64,000 nt of DNA from Bacillota bacterium (GCA_023399055.1 JAEWQV010000034.1:310001-374000), one strand, 5' to 3'; shown: positions 25,045 to 33,900, numbered from the stretch's first letter. The notes: generated by a model not told the origin, from the letters alone. Numbers and translations: made by a program.

Positions 25045-27126
25045 ATGATGAGAATAAAAAAACAGGAAGCATCCCATAAAAATATTGGTCATAATTTTCA
25101 TAGCATACGAACTAAGTTAATTTTTGCCTTTTTACTTCCAGTTGTCTTCCTTATCTTTCTTGGGATACTTAGTTATCTGATGGCATCCCGAGGTTTAGTT
25201 AATAATTATGAATCGAATGCACTGGTTAGTCTTGATATGATGAGTGAGTACTATGAACAGGGTATGGGTAATATTTCAGAAAAGGCACTTAGCTTAACTT
25301 CTGATGAAATAGTTGTAAAATATTATTCAGGTTATTATTCCACTAACCCCACTGAAGAGGCAAGCCGAAGTGGTGAAGTCGAAAAGAAAATTATTGCGAC
25401 CGAAACAGCCGATGAATACATTAGTGATATTTATGTCTTTGGTAATTATGGACGCCCAGTTTCCTCTGTAGGTAATATGAAGGCAGAATTCTATGAAAGC
25501 TTTCTATCCTCGGAGGAAGCAGCCAGGGTGGAAGCGGCCGGAAAAGCAGGTGTGTGGGTGGGTAATCATCCCGCTATTGATTCAACCTTTCCCAAAAAAG
25601 CTCAAAAGTTTGCACTCTCCTATATTAAGAAACTAAATAATTCAAACTTTCAGCAAATCGGCTATATTGTTCTGGATGTGGATATTGCTTATATTCAAAA
25701 TATATTGGAGAAGGCAAACTTTGGAGAGAATTGCATTACAGGATATTTAACAAATGACGGGAAAGCGATCCTTAGTAGTAGTACTCCAGAAGGGTTTGAC
25801 ATTACAAAGGAAGAATTCTATCAAACAGCAATAAAAGATCAAGGAACCACTTTGGCATCCGATTATGTTACCTATCAGGGTGAGAGTTACTTATTCATCT
25901 ATTCTAAGTTAGATATTGGGGATTCCCTTGTATTTGCTTTAATTCCAGAGACAGATGTAACCAATCAGGCGGAAAGTGTTAAGCTTGTTACACTTCTTAT
26001 TGTGATAGTTACAAGCATTCTAGCTCTCTGTATCGGAATATTAATATCCAACGGAATAAGTAAAACAATACGTAAGACAAATGTGGTAATGACACAGGTG
26101 GCAGAAGGTAATCTTAAAGTTGATTTAAATATAAATCGTAAGGATGAGTTTCGTAAGCTGGGGCAGAGCATAAATCATATGTTATCCAGTATGAAATCAT
26201 TAATTGATAAAACAATTGGAGTAAGCAATACCACAGCAAATTCTGCAGATGAGGTATCAGAGGCATCAAAAGCATTGCTGGTTACCTCGAAAAATATCGC
26301 AAACGCTATAGCTGATATTGAGCAAGGTGTTCAGCAACAAGCAAATGATGCAGAAAATTGTTTACTTCGTATGTCAGAGCTTTCGAAACAAGTAAATGTA
26401 GTTTATGAGAGCACAAATGAAATAGAAAAGATAGCGGAAAAAACACGAAGTACAGTAGGAAATGGATTTGATTCCATTCAGGATTTAACAGAAAAGCAAA
26501 AGGATACGGTAGAAATTACAGAATCCATCATGTTGGATATTAATAATCTTGAAGTGGAATCAGGTGCAATAATTGACATTATTAATACAATGAATGAAAT
26601 AACCGATCAAACAAATTTATTGTCTCTCAATGCCATGATAGAAGCGGCTAGAGCAGGGGAATATGGAAAAGGTTTTGCCGTTGTAGCAGATGAAATACGT
26701 AAACTGGCAGAAAAATCTGCCAATGAAGCAAAGAATATTAATCAGATTATTGATAATATTCAGCTTCGAACAAAGAAGACTCTGGAGACGGCAAGAAGGG
26801 CAGAAAGTATTGTTGCAGATCAAGATAATGCCCTAAAGGCAGCACTTATGAACTTTGGATTAATTAATGATCACGTCGGCAATCTAACCAACAACCTGAA
26901 TAAGATATCACAGGGGATTGAGGCGATTGCACAGGCGAAGGAGGATACTTTAAGTGCTATCGAAAGTATATCTTCAACCTTGGAAGAGACAGTTGCAGCC
27001 TCCACGGAGGTTGGTGCTACTGCAGATAATCAGCTAGAAACCGTGAAGAGATTAAATAATGCAGCTGAACAGTTGAATGGTGATGCAAATAACTTAAAGG
27101 AAACAGTAAGGGTATTTATTATCTAA
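25045..27126 (+). CDS. Methyl-accepting chemotaxis protein
   Basis: Chemoreceptor of 693 residues. The first membrane segment is near residues 27-48, the extracellular sensor (about 49-305, Cache-like) follows, the second segment is near 308-332, then a HAMP domain (about 333-390) and the signalling domain. The kinase-contact tip reads NLLSLNAMIEAARAGEYGK, followed by GFAVVADEIRKLA, which is diagnostic. GGAAGG lies 8 nt before the first of two ATG codons. It is the last gene of the glycosidase operon, which suggests taxis toward the same sugar or its breakdown products. Confidence 0.92.
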   Translation: MMRIKKQEASHKNIGHNFHSIRTKLIFAFLLPVVFLIFLGILSYLMASRGLVNNYESNALVSLDMMSEYYEQGMGNISEKALSLTSDEIVVKYYSGYYSTNPTEEASRSGEVEKKIIATETADEYISDIYVFGNYGRPVSSVGNMKAEFYESFLSSEEAARVEAAGKAGVWVGNHPAIDSTFPKKAQKFALSYIKKLNNSNFQQIGYIVLDVDIAYIQNILEKANFGENCITGYLTNDGKAILSSSTPEGFDITKEEFYQTAIKDQGTTLASDYVTYQGESYLFIYSKLDIGDSLVFALIPETDVTNQAESVKLVTLLIVIVTSILALCIGILISNGISKTIRKTNVVMTQVAEGNLKVDLNINRKDEFRKLGQSINHMLSSMKSLIDKTIGVSNTTANSADEVSEASKALLVTSKNIANAIADIEQGVQQQANDAENCLLRMSELSKQVNVVYESTNEIEKIAEKTRSTVGNGFDSIQDLTEKQKDTVEITESIMLDINNLEVESGAIIDIINTMNEITDQTNLLSLNAMIEAARAGEYGKGFAVVADEIRKLAEKSANEAKNINQIIDNIQLRTKKTLETARRAESIVADQDNALKAALMNFGLINDHVGNLTNNLNKISQGIEAIAQAKEDTLSAIESISSTLEETVAASTEVGATADNQLETVKRLNNAAEQLNGDANNLKETVRVFII

Positions 27127-27140
27127 AAAATTTCCCATAG

Positions 27141-27188
27141 GAAGCGGCAGTTTGTATCGTGAAATTTTGCGATACAAACTGCCGCTTC
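27141..27188. terminator. Intrinsic terminator after the chemoreceptor gene
   Basis: A 19-bp perfect GC-rich stem (27141-27159 with 27170-27188). It lies between convergent genes and probably serves both. Confidence 0.7.
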
Positions 27189-27213
27189 TGCCGTTATATC
27201 TAAGGTAATTAGG

Positions 27214-27711
27214 TTATTTACAGGTGTTAAATAGGGTGCTAAATACAGTTGCATGATTTTGTTCATCTACCATTATCATAAAGTAAGTGTCAATTATTAA
27301 CTGGTCCATTGTAATTAACTGCATATTTCGATAAAAAAGAACAGTCTCCAATTCTCCAGTCATGGCCATTAGAAGACCATCCTTATAACAAGGATAACAT
27401 ACAGGAATAACTTTATAAGGTGGCACTTCATCCGTATAATAGCAATAAAGCTTTGTTAATATCTGAAGGTGAATCCTTTCATCCTCAATGATGGACTCGA
27501 TGAAATCACGATGTAGTTTATTAGGTGTGTCTTTTAACAGATGGCAATAAAAATCAATTGCGGTAGCTTCATCTACGATTGATTTATGAATGTCACAGAG
27601 AATTTGATCGAATGGTTTGGGACCTCTTAGTGGAAGGCTTGGAATCTGAACATAGTTGCAGAATTTGCAATCACATTTCGAAGAGCCTTCAGAAGGACGG
27701 TATTGGAACAT
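27214..27711 (-). CDS. Rubrerythrin/ferritin-like diiron protein with N-terminal Cys cluster
   Basis: Protein of 165 residues from the ATG at 27711, chosen because TAGGAGG stands before it. A longer frame upstream lacks a ribosome site. Four helices carry the ligand pattern of rubrerythrin-type diiron centres: E48, E78xxH81, E120 or E122, and E150xxH153. An N-terminal CxCxxC (C13, C15, C18) and a later CYPC (105-108) could hold a second metal but do not form a standard rubredoxin. Likely roles are peroxide reduction or iron handling. Manganese catalase-like or spore-coat CotJC-like relatives are possible. It stands alone between a terminator and a non-coding gap. Confidence 0.7.
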   Translation of the reverse strand: MFQYRPSEGSSKCDCKFCNYVQIPSLPLRGPKPFDQILCDIHKSIVDEATAIDFYCHLLKDTPNKLHRDFIESIIEDERIHLQILTKLYCYYTDEVPPYKVIPVCYPCYKDGLLMAMTGELETVLFYRNMQLITMDQLIIDTYFMIMVDEQNHATVFSTLFNTCK

Positions 27712-28104
27712 AGCGGTACCTCCTAATATGACATAATTTTGTTGACTGTTCCAGTGATAACTTGAGAGGATATAGTCCAGATTAGTTTTGATATAGAATA
27801 TCATATGAAACTTTGTAAAATAAGTTCATTAATTATCAGAAATTGTGAAACATTATCATTTTTTGAGGTTATCTAGTGAAGTATAGAAGACATATATAAT
27901 TGAAGGTGTCGAAAAATGTAATTTAATGAGTGTGAATTAGCACCATTTCAAGCTTTTTGAATATGTAATAGTAACAGTTATTTTTAGTTCACTGGTAGAT
28001 ACTGTGTCCGTGTATACTAGGTTAAGTCTTATCAGAAATAAGGGATAAAAAATAAGCTGTAATTCACTATTGACATTTTGATTGAGACGAAAGGTGTGAA
28101 ACTT
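27712..28104. other. Intergenic stretch without a recognised gene
   Basis: About 390 bp, AT-rich. It contains weak promoter-like boxes (TATACT at 28014-28019, TTGACA near 28070) but no convincing pair, hairpin or ORF with a ribosome site. Confidence 0.4.
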
Positions 28105-28755
28105 ATGGGTGTAACTACACGATATAGTGATGTTAATAAATTGAATAAATTAGTACAAACAATGTTAAAACTTGCCCTTGCTGATATTAAGAAGAGTGGT
28201 GTGGAGGCAGTGGTATATGAGACCTATCGAACACAGGACAGGCAGAATTATTTATATTGCCAAGGCAGAACAGTAAAAGAATGTGTAAGTGCTGGAATTA
28301 GTAAAAAATTTGCGCAACAGTATAGTAAGCCGGGAAAGAATAAGGTAACCTGGACTTTAAAGAGTATGCATACACAGAAAAAGGCAGTAGATGTAATACC
28401 AGTAATTAATGGGAAACTTACCTGGACCCATACTGCTAAGGAACAGCTGACCATTGTAAAAATCATGTCTTCATATGGATTTGAGTGTGGTGCAAATTGG
28501 ACTAAAGTAAAGGATGCAACCCATTATCAGGTGAATGGTAACTTTACAAGTTTATTTGATGAAAAGCATAATAACACCTATGTAACAAAGGCAATACAAG
28601 CAGCTTTAAATAGAAAAGTTAATGCTGGTTTAAAAGTTGACGGTATCTGGGGTAAGAAAACCACCGATGCGGTTAATAAATTCAGAAAATCCATGAAATA
28701 TAAGACCGCGTTAGGGCAATTAGGTGCAGTTGGATTAGAAGCGTTGTTGAAATAA
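28105..28755 (+). CDS. M15-family L-Ala-D-Glu peptidase with peptidoglycan-binding domain
   Basis: A 216-residue cell-wall hydrolase resembling phage endolysins and CwlK. The zinc ligands of family M15C are visible: H89 and D96 in SMHTQKKAVD, and H140 in ATHYQV. An ETYRTQDRQ block lies upstream, as in the family. Residues about 155-216 form a peptidoglycan-binding domain (VDGIWGKKTTDAVNKFRK). There is no signal peptide, as in many endolysins. The start at 28105 is preferred over the in-frame TTG at 28078 because AAAGGTG precedes it. No holin or phage genes are near, so it is either domesticated or a phage remnant. It has its own terminator. Confidence 0.85.
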   Translation: MGVTTRYSDVNKLNKLVQTMLKLALADIKKSGVEAVVYETYRTQDRQNYLYCQGRTVKECVSAGISKKFAQQYSKPGKNKVTWTLKSMHTQKKAVDVIPVINGKLTWTHTAKEQLTIVKIMSSYGFECGANWTKVKDATHYQVNGNFTSLFDEKHNNTYVTKAIQAALNRKVNAGLKVDGIWGKKTTDAVNKFRKSMKYKTALGQLGAVGLEALLK

Positions 28756-28798
28756 AATATTTCAAAATGTTTAGAAAAAGAATAGAGAGTGAAAGGAT

Positions 28799-28830
28799 AA
28801 AGTGCTACAATGTAAATATTGTAGCACTTT
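28799..28830 (+). terminator. Intrinsic terminator after the M15 peptidase
   Basis: A 13-bp perfect stem (28799-28811 with 28818-28830) ends in TTT. Confidence 0.7.
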
Positions 28831-28942
28831 ATCTAACATAATATAAAAGATAGCAAAGCTACGGTTATAACTTTTAAAAATAATTCTCACTAAACTTCGT
28901 ACCCGAGATTAAAAATGACAGGAATATTGAAAGGCAATACTC

Positions 28943-29515
28943 ATGAAAAAAAGCTGGAAACTTTATTGGAAACTATTTACTTCAACCTTATTACTAAGCG
29001 CATTCACCGTAGGAGGAGGCTATGTTATAGTTCCATTAATGAAAAAGAGATTTGTTGATAAATTAAACTGGATTGAGGAAGCTGAGATGCTTAACCTAGT
29101 AGCAATTGCACAATCTTCACCGGGAGCTATTGCAATTAATGCATCTATTTTAATTGGTTATCGAATGGCAGGTACATTAGGAACGGTGGTTACAGTGTTC
29201 GGTGCAGTTATTCCACCACTGATTACGATAACCATAATTTCATATTTTTATAATGCCTTTCGATCCAGTGAAATAATAGGTGTTTTTTTAAGAGGTATGC
29301 AGGCAGGCGTAACTGCTGTGATTGCCGATGTTGTAATAGATATGTGTGTTGTAATTATATATAAGAAACAAATTTTATCAATTCTTATGATGATAACCGC
29401 GTTTATTGCGGCCTTTATCTTTGAGGTAAATGCTGTATTAATAATTTTAATATGTGCGGCAATTGGATTGGTTACAGTACTTATCCGTGAAAAACTGGGT
29501 AAGGGGAGGAATTAA
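28943..29515 (+). CDS. chrA: Chromate transporter family protein, subunit 1 (short-chain CHR)
   Basis: Membrane protein of 190 residues with one CHR domain. It has the family signature FTVGGGYVIVPLMKKRFVDK near the N-terminus and QSSPGAIAINASILIGYRMAG, then hydrophobic segments. Short-chain CHR proteins act as pairs, and the partner follows 3 nt later. Members export chromate in some bacteria, but the natural substrate in strict anaerobes is unknown. GAAAGG precedes the ATG. Confidence 0.88.
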   Translation: MKKSWKLYWKLFTSTLLLSAFTVGGGYVIVPLMKKRFVDKLNWIEEAEMLNLVAIAQSSPGAIAINASILIGYRMAGTLGTVVTVFGAVIPPLITITIISYFYNAFRSSEIIGVFLRGMQAGVTAVIADVVIDMCVVIIYKKQILSILMMITAFIAAFIFEVNAVLIILICAAIGLVTVLIREKLGKGRN

Positions 29516-29518
29516 GAG

Positions 29519-30085
29519 ATGATATATCTTAAGTTACTAATTAGCTTCTTACAAATTGGTTTATTTAGTATTGGTGGGGGATATGCGGCACTTCCACTGA
29601 TACAGGAGCAGGTAGTTGATATAAATATGTGGTTAACAAGATCAGAATTCACGGATTTAATTACAATATCTCAAATGACCCCTGGTCCCATTGCAATTAA
29701 TTCAGCTACTTTTGTCGGAAATCGAGTTGCAGGTTTTACTGGATCAATCATAGCCGTTTTTGGATGTATTTTGCCGTCCTTATTAATTGTTCTTTTATTA
29801 GCACATTTGTATTATAAATATAAGAGTTTGACGACCCTACAGGGTGTTTTGGGAGGGATAAATCCTGCTGTTGTGGCTTTGATAGCTTCTGCAGGGATGT
29901 CCATTCTTATCACAACCCTGTGGGGCGGAGAAAGAGTTAATTATAATCTCACAGAAATTGATTATATAGCAGCAACTTTGTTTTTGATAAGTTTTATAAT
30001 TATACGAAAAATTAAAATTAATCCTGTTTGGGTCATGTTGGGATCGGGTTTTTTAAGTGTTGTGATTTATTATTTCACAGGCTAG
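29519..30085 (+). CDS. chrA: Chromate transporter family protein, subunit 2 (short-chain CHR)
   Basis: The 188-residue partner of the preceding protein, with FSIGGGYAALPLIQEQVV and QMTPGPIAINSATFVGNRVAG, the second-subunit versions of the same motifs. About five or six membrane segments. GGGAGGA lies before the ATG and overlaps the first gene's end, so translation is coupled. Confidence 0.88.
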   Translation: MIYLKLLISFLQIGLFSIGGGYAALPLIQEQVVDINMWLTRSEFTDLITISQMTPGPIAINSATFVGNRVAGFTGSIIAVFGCILPSLLIVLLLAHLYYKYKSLTTLQGVLGGINPAVVALIASAGMSILITTLWGGERVNYNLTEIDYIAATLFLISFIIIRKIKINPVWVMLGSGFLSVVIYYFTG

Positions 30086-30214
30086 TAACTTTTGCTTATC
30101 TTCAGCTCAAAAAAGGTCGACAAATGGAGAATTAAAGCGTAAGATTCTTGACACAAATGTTTGTATATTTTATCATGAATAAGGTAGATAAGGTCACAAT
30201 AAAGGAGTGAATTC

Positions 30215-31291
30215 ATGAGGTTAGTATCGTTATCAATGTTAAAACCAGAGATGAGTCTGGCAAAAGCGATATACTATGAAGATTGTTTGATTCTTCGTGA
30301 AGGCGTAACAGACTTACAGCGTTTTCAAAAAAGCCTAACAAGGCTCGGCATTGATTACGTTTATGTGGAAGATGAAAAAAGTGAGGGAATTGAAATCCCT
30401 GATGCTATTTCAGAAGAAACCAGGGTTAATTGCAAAAAAATACTGAGACAGACAATTGATGATTTTTCAAAGAAGTCCATTGTTGATATAAAAAATATGT
30501 CATCTACAATAAATTCAGTGATAGATGAAATACTTGCAAATCCGGATGTGCAAATCAGTTTGAACGATATTAGTGCTACGGATGAATATACATTTTCGCA
30601 TTCCGTAAGTACCACTGTATATTCGTTATTAATAGCAAATAAATTAGGCTATAATAGATCCATGCTGGAGAAGCTGGCAGCTGGTACCATATTGCACGAT
30701 GTTGGTAAAATTCTGTTGGATCAAAATATATTAAATAAAGTGGACAAATTGACAACAGAAGAATTTGAATACCTAAAAACACATACTACGGTGGGTTATG
30801 AAAGCCTAAAAAAATGTATTAATTTGACCGAACTTTCCAGAATTATTGCATTGCAACATCATGAACGTATGGATGGAACAGGATATCCAAATGGACTAAA
30901 GGCTGGAGAATTACATGAATTTGCAAGAATAGCAGCAATAGCTGACGTTTACGATGCATTAGTTTCCAATCGTTGTTATCGAGGAAGGTGGAGTTCGAAT
31001 AACGCGGTGAATTATTTAGTAAAAAATGCAGAGACCCAGTTTGACTTAAAGCTTGTTTCTATATTTATTAAGCAAATAGCCATTTATCCCAATGGATCCA
31101 TGGTACGTTTATCCGATAAAAAACTAGCAATCGTTAAAGAACAAAACATTAACTTTCCACTCAGACCAATTGTACGAGTAATTGCTGATGAAAATGGGAA
31201 TGAAATCGATATGTATGAAATCGATATGTTGAAGGTATTGTCAATAACGATAAGTGAATCAGAATTAGAAATGGAAAACTCCCTATCTTAA
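30215..31291 (+). CDS. HD-GYP domain cyclic-di-GMP phosphodiesterase
   Basis: A 358-residue protein that should hydrolyse c-di-GMP. The N-terminal part (about 1-110) has a short DUF3391-like start (MLKPEMSLAKAIYYED) without a receiver domain. The HD-GYP domain carries HDVGK, LKTHTTVGY, LQHHERMDGTGYPNGLK and IADVYDAL, so all metal and GYP residues are present. No membrane segment is visible, so it is cytoplasmic. AAAGGAG precedes the ATG. Its stop codon sits inside the loop of its own terminator. Opposing c-di-GMP synthesis may come from the GGDEF-EAL protein at 42757. Confidence 0.92.
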   Translation: MRLVSLSMLKPEMSLAKAIYYEDCLILREGVTDLQRFQKSLTRLGIDYVYVEDEKSEGIEIPDAISEETRVNCKKILRQTIDDFSKKSIVDIKNMSSTINSVIDEILANPDVQISLNDISATDEYTFSHSVSTTVYSLLIANKLGYNRSMLEKLAAGTILHDVGKILLDQNILNKVDKLTTEEFEYLKTHTTVGYESLKKCINLTELSRIIALQHHERMDGTGYPNGLKAGELHEFARIAAIADVYDALVSNRCYRGRWSSNNAVNYLVKNAETQFDLKLVSIFIKQIAIYPNGSMVRLSDKKLAIVKEQNINFPLRPIVRVIADENGNEIDMYEIDMLKVLSITISESELEMENSLS

Positions 31292-31310
31292 GCGATAGGG
31301 AGTTATTTTT
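31277..31310 (+). terminator. Intrinsic terminator overlapping the HD-GYP stop codon
   Basis: An 11-bp perfect stem (31277-31287 with 31294-31304) followed by ATTTTT. The TAA stop (31289-31291) is in the 6-nt loop, so the last coding codons form the 5' arm. Confidence 0.85.
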
Positions 31311-31339
31311 ATAGAACATATAGTAATAAATGTTATACG

Positions 31340-31909
31340 TTATTTGCTTATACTGGTGATACGTATTCTTGCATTGGAGGGAATTTGAATTGCACGTTGT
31401 AGAGGTACCCAAATGAAAGCTGCAATCATAAAATCTAAAATACTGTGTATGGTACCACCGACACCTACAAGACCAAGCACTACTCTAACAAAATCAGAAG
31501 AGGTGTCACCGAAGAAGTAAAAGATACTAACAACAATAACTTCGGCTGCGGCGTGGATCACCGAGATAATAACCACGAATGGAATAGCAGTCTTTAAAGA
31601 CAATAATATATTATTGTTCTTTTTAAGGATATAGGCACCTAATACTGCGAAGATGATGTGAGTTAAAGCACGTATTACAATAACTGGTGGATAGGCTGCT
31701 AGAAACCCTAGTGCTGTTATTAAGGATACAAACAATGCAGTAACAGGGGATATAAACATAGCAATAAAAATTGGTACATGGACACCTAAGGTAAAGGATG
31801 CTGGGTCCAAACGTATTTTAAGTGGTGAATAAAGTGGAATCAAAATTCCAATCGTACTAAGTAATGCAGCAATTGCCATCGTATAAACTTTCCGTGAACT
31901 GTTTGTCAT
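31340..31909 (-). CDS. ECF-type transporter S-component-like membrane protein (possibly niacin, NiaX-like)
   Basis: A 189-residue hydrophobic protein with five or six membrane segments, the size of ECF vitamin-transporter S components. The segment SPLKIRLDPASFTLGVHVPIF and the following ISPVTALFVSLITALGF resemble NiaX-like proteins as I remember them, so niacin is a tentative substrate. There is no energising module nearby, as is normal for group II ECF systems. GGAAGGG precedes the ATG. The gene has a perfect sigma-A promoter followed at once by a tandem 12-bp repeat that looks like a repressor site, which fits vitamin-controlled expression. Confidence 0.55.
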   Translation of the reverse strand: MTNSSRKVYTMAIAALLSTIGILIPLYSPLKIRLDPASFTLGVHVPIFIAMFISPVTALFVSLITALGFLAAYPPVIVIRALTHIIFAVLGAYILKKNNNILLSLKTAIPFVVIISVIHAAAEVIVVSIFYFFGDTSSDFVRVVLGLVGVGGTIHSILDFMIAAFIWVPLQRAIQIPSNARIRITSISK

Positions 31910-31946
31910 AACATACCCTTCCTTTTTTAAGAACTTATAATACTGA

Positions 31947-31970
31947 CTTGATAGCTGTCTTGTCAGCTGT
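31947..31970 (-). promoter_or_regulatory. Tandem 12-bp operator-like repeat
   Basis: On the minus strand ACAGCTGACAAG is followed directly by ACAGCTATCAAG (10 of 12 identical), beginning 1 bp after the -10 box. This is a typical repressor position. NiaR, a niacin repressor, is one candidate. Confidence 0.5.
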
Positions 31971-31971
31971 A

Positions 31972-32000
31972 ATTATATATGAAAAGGTAAACCATGTCAA
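31972..32000 (-). promoter_or_regulatory. Perfect-consensus sigma-A promoter of the S-component gene
   Basis: TTGACA (31995-32000), 17-bp spacer, TATAAT (31972-31977) on the minus strand. Confidence 0.85.
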
Positions 32001-32008
32001 TGTGAAAG

Positions 32009-33433
32009 TTACACTACACCATCTTTTCGATTAACATCTATTTTAACCGTTTCAATATGGAAGCGAATGTAATAAACCATAAATAGAACGATAAAAAATC
32101 CAATTAAATTAAGAATCTGCTGAGCATAAATTTTCTGTCCATAGATATAAAGCGATAGGGACTGAAGATAACCGAGTAGTTGTCCTCCCAGAATAGATAC
32201 CAAAAAGCCAAAAAGACCACAAAGGGAGGAGGTAATGGTTAACCAGGTCATACGTTTTTCACCCTGAAAGAAATCCAATTGGATTCCAAATAAGCCGATA
32301 CCTAAAAACGCCCAAGCAGTAGAGGATAGGAAGGCACTTAGAACTAACATAGGATAAGCGTTAAAGGGCATGGTAAAGGTGGTGGACAGCATATTTAATC
32401 CTAAGGCAAATATACTAAAGCGTAATAGTTTTCCCATGCCATGCTTATCCGCCATTCGGCCAAGTTTTGGAGAAATATAAATTCGGTATAGGTTGCATAG
32501 AAAACCAACAAACATGATAAAGGTATAAGGTAAATGTAAATCATTGATCTGATAACTTGCATTAAAAGGCAAGCAAATGTAGAAGGAAAGAGTATATAGG
32601 CATTGCACAGTAAAGGCCTTTCTAAATTTACGATTATGAAAGGCTTCTTTTACTTCTGATAATATGCTCTGCTTTTGTTCTGCTACATCTAGTTGCTTTG
32701 CTTTTTTTGCAAGACGACCATGCATTTCTTTACCATCGGTATTTATGTAGGATAGCTTTGGTTCCTTCATCATAGAAAGTCCGATGACATTAACTAAGGT
32801 TAATAGAAAGATGATAATCCCAATTAGAATAAAGCCAATGAGGAGGTTACCTTTTTTAAAGAAATCCAATATCATACCACAAAGTAACATCATTGTAGAA
32901 ACCACGAAAACTGCAAAGGAATCCTTTATTGAGAAGTACTTGCCCCGTAGCCGGCTTGGAACCAGACTTGCAATCCATTCCTGTGAAGCAGGAATTCCAA
33001 CCTGTACAAAGATTTGACCAAAAAAATAAAGCAAGACGATAAGTATTGCCTTTGCGATAGCCCCCATCGGCAATAAAGGAATAAAATACAATGCAGCAAA
33101 CAAAATACGCTGCAAGGCAGTTATACTAACAAGAAATTTGTATTTTTTTAGCTTCTTAAAGAAATTAATTAAAAATAACTGTGATAAAGCTGCTAAGCTA
33201 ACTAAAGAAGTTATTATTCCAATATTGGCATCGGAAATTCCGCTATATGACATTAAGGTGGCTAAAAAAGTACCACCAGCAAGCTGTATAATGGTTTGTG
33301 CAGCAGTGTCTGAAACCGTATATTTGATACGGCTAAGTTTTAAATCTTCTTTAGATTCAGGAAGCGCCATAAAATAAATTTTCCTGATTTTTCCGATAAA
33401 ATATCTATGTAAATCCATAAAGTTCATAAGCAT
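32009..33433 (-). CDS. Major facilitator superfamily transporter
   Basis: A 474-residue membrane carrier with about twelve membrane segments in two halves joined by a basic central loop (KKAKQLDVAEQKQ region). It has the MFS motif between segments 2 and 3 in weak form, and RLRGKYFSIKDS. The substrate is unknown. The start is placed at the ATG at 33433. A TTG at 33451 lies upstream, but GGAGG overlaps that codon and serves the ATG with an 11-nt spacing. The gene stands alone on the minus strand, upstream of the S-component promoter. Relatives are often annotated as multidrug or sugar carriers. Confidence 0.85.
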   Translation of the reverse strand: MLMNFMDLHRYFIGKIRKIYFMALPESKEDLKLSRIKYTVSDTAAQTIIQLAGGTFLATLMSYSGISDANIGIITSLVSLAALSQLFLINFFKKLKKYKFLVSITALQRILFAALYFIPLLPMGAIAKAILIVLLYFFGQIFVQVGIPASQEWIASLVPSRLRGKYFSIKDSFAVFVVSTMMLLCGMILDFFKKGNLLIGFILIGIIIFLLTLVNVIGLSMMKEPKLSYINTDGKEMHGRLAKKAKQLDVAEQKQSILSEVKEAFHNRKFRKAFTVQCLYTLSFYICLPFNASYQINDLHLPYTFIMFVGFLCNLYRIYISPKLGRMADKHGMGKLLRFSIFALGLNMLSTTFTMPFNAYPMLVLSAFLSSTAWAFLGIGLFGIQLDFFQGEKRMTWLTITSSLCGLFGFLVSILGGQLLGYLQSLSLYIYGQKIYAQQILNLIGFFIVLFMVYYIRFHIETVKIDVNRKDGVV

Positions 33434-33900
33434 CTGATGTAAAACCTCCAAAATAAGTCACTGAACATAATTACTAAAAGTTATTTGCTACCCCTACCTA
33501 TAAGTATAAGGGAAAAGGGGTTTTAACTCAATGTGTTTTCGAATAAACTTTCAGTCAAAATTATTGATAAATGGCATAGCTAGAAGAAAATACCTGTACA
33601 TGTACTCTTGTATTTGGGGGTGGGGGTATATTATACTTTTTATAACACTTTTTATATCATAGAAGCTTCTTCGAAATTCCTATGATTAAAAACCCTTCGG
33701 TCTAATGCGCAGCTACGCGTGCGAAATAAAAGTTGTGCATTAAAATATTTGAGTGCAATTGTGTGCATACCGCAACTTTGTTCACTAGATAAAATACGAT
33801 AAAGGACAATAGCTTTCCTGTCGGGGTGAACATAGGAGATGTTATAACAGTTATCGAACAGAGATAGCTAATCAAGTTAGTACGATAGAAAGAGGAAGAA
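33434..33900. other. Divergent intergenic region with a G-rich tract
   Basis: About 470 bp between the MFS gene and ogg, with no gene. It holds the palindrome GTACATGTAC near 33598, and the tract GGGGGTGGGGG (about 33617-33627). A TTGTAT before the tract and TATTAT/TATACT after it could form a plus-strand promoter with the G tract as spacer. Confidence 0.4.

Noticed and set aside
28105..28755. Prophage remnant around the endolysin-like gene
   Set aside because: No integrase, structural, holin or attachment-site sequence was seen on either side. The neighbours are ordinary chromosomal genes.
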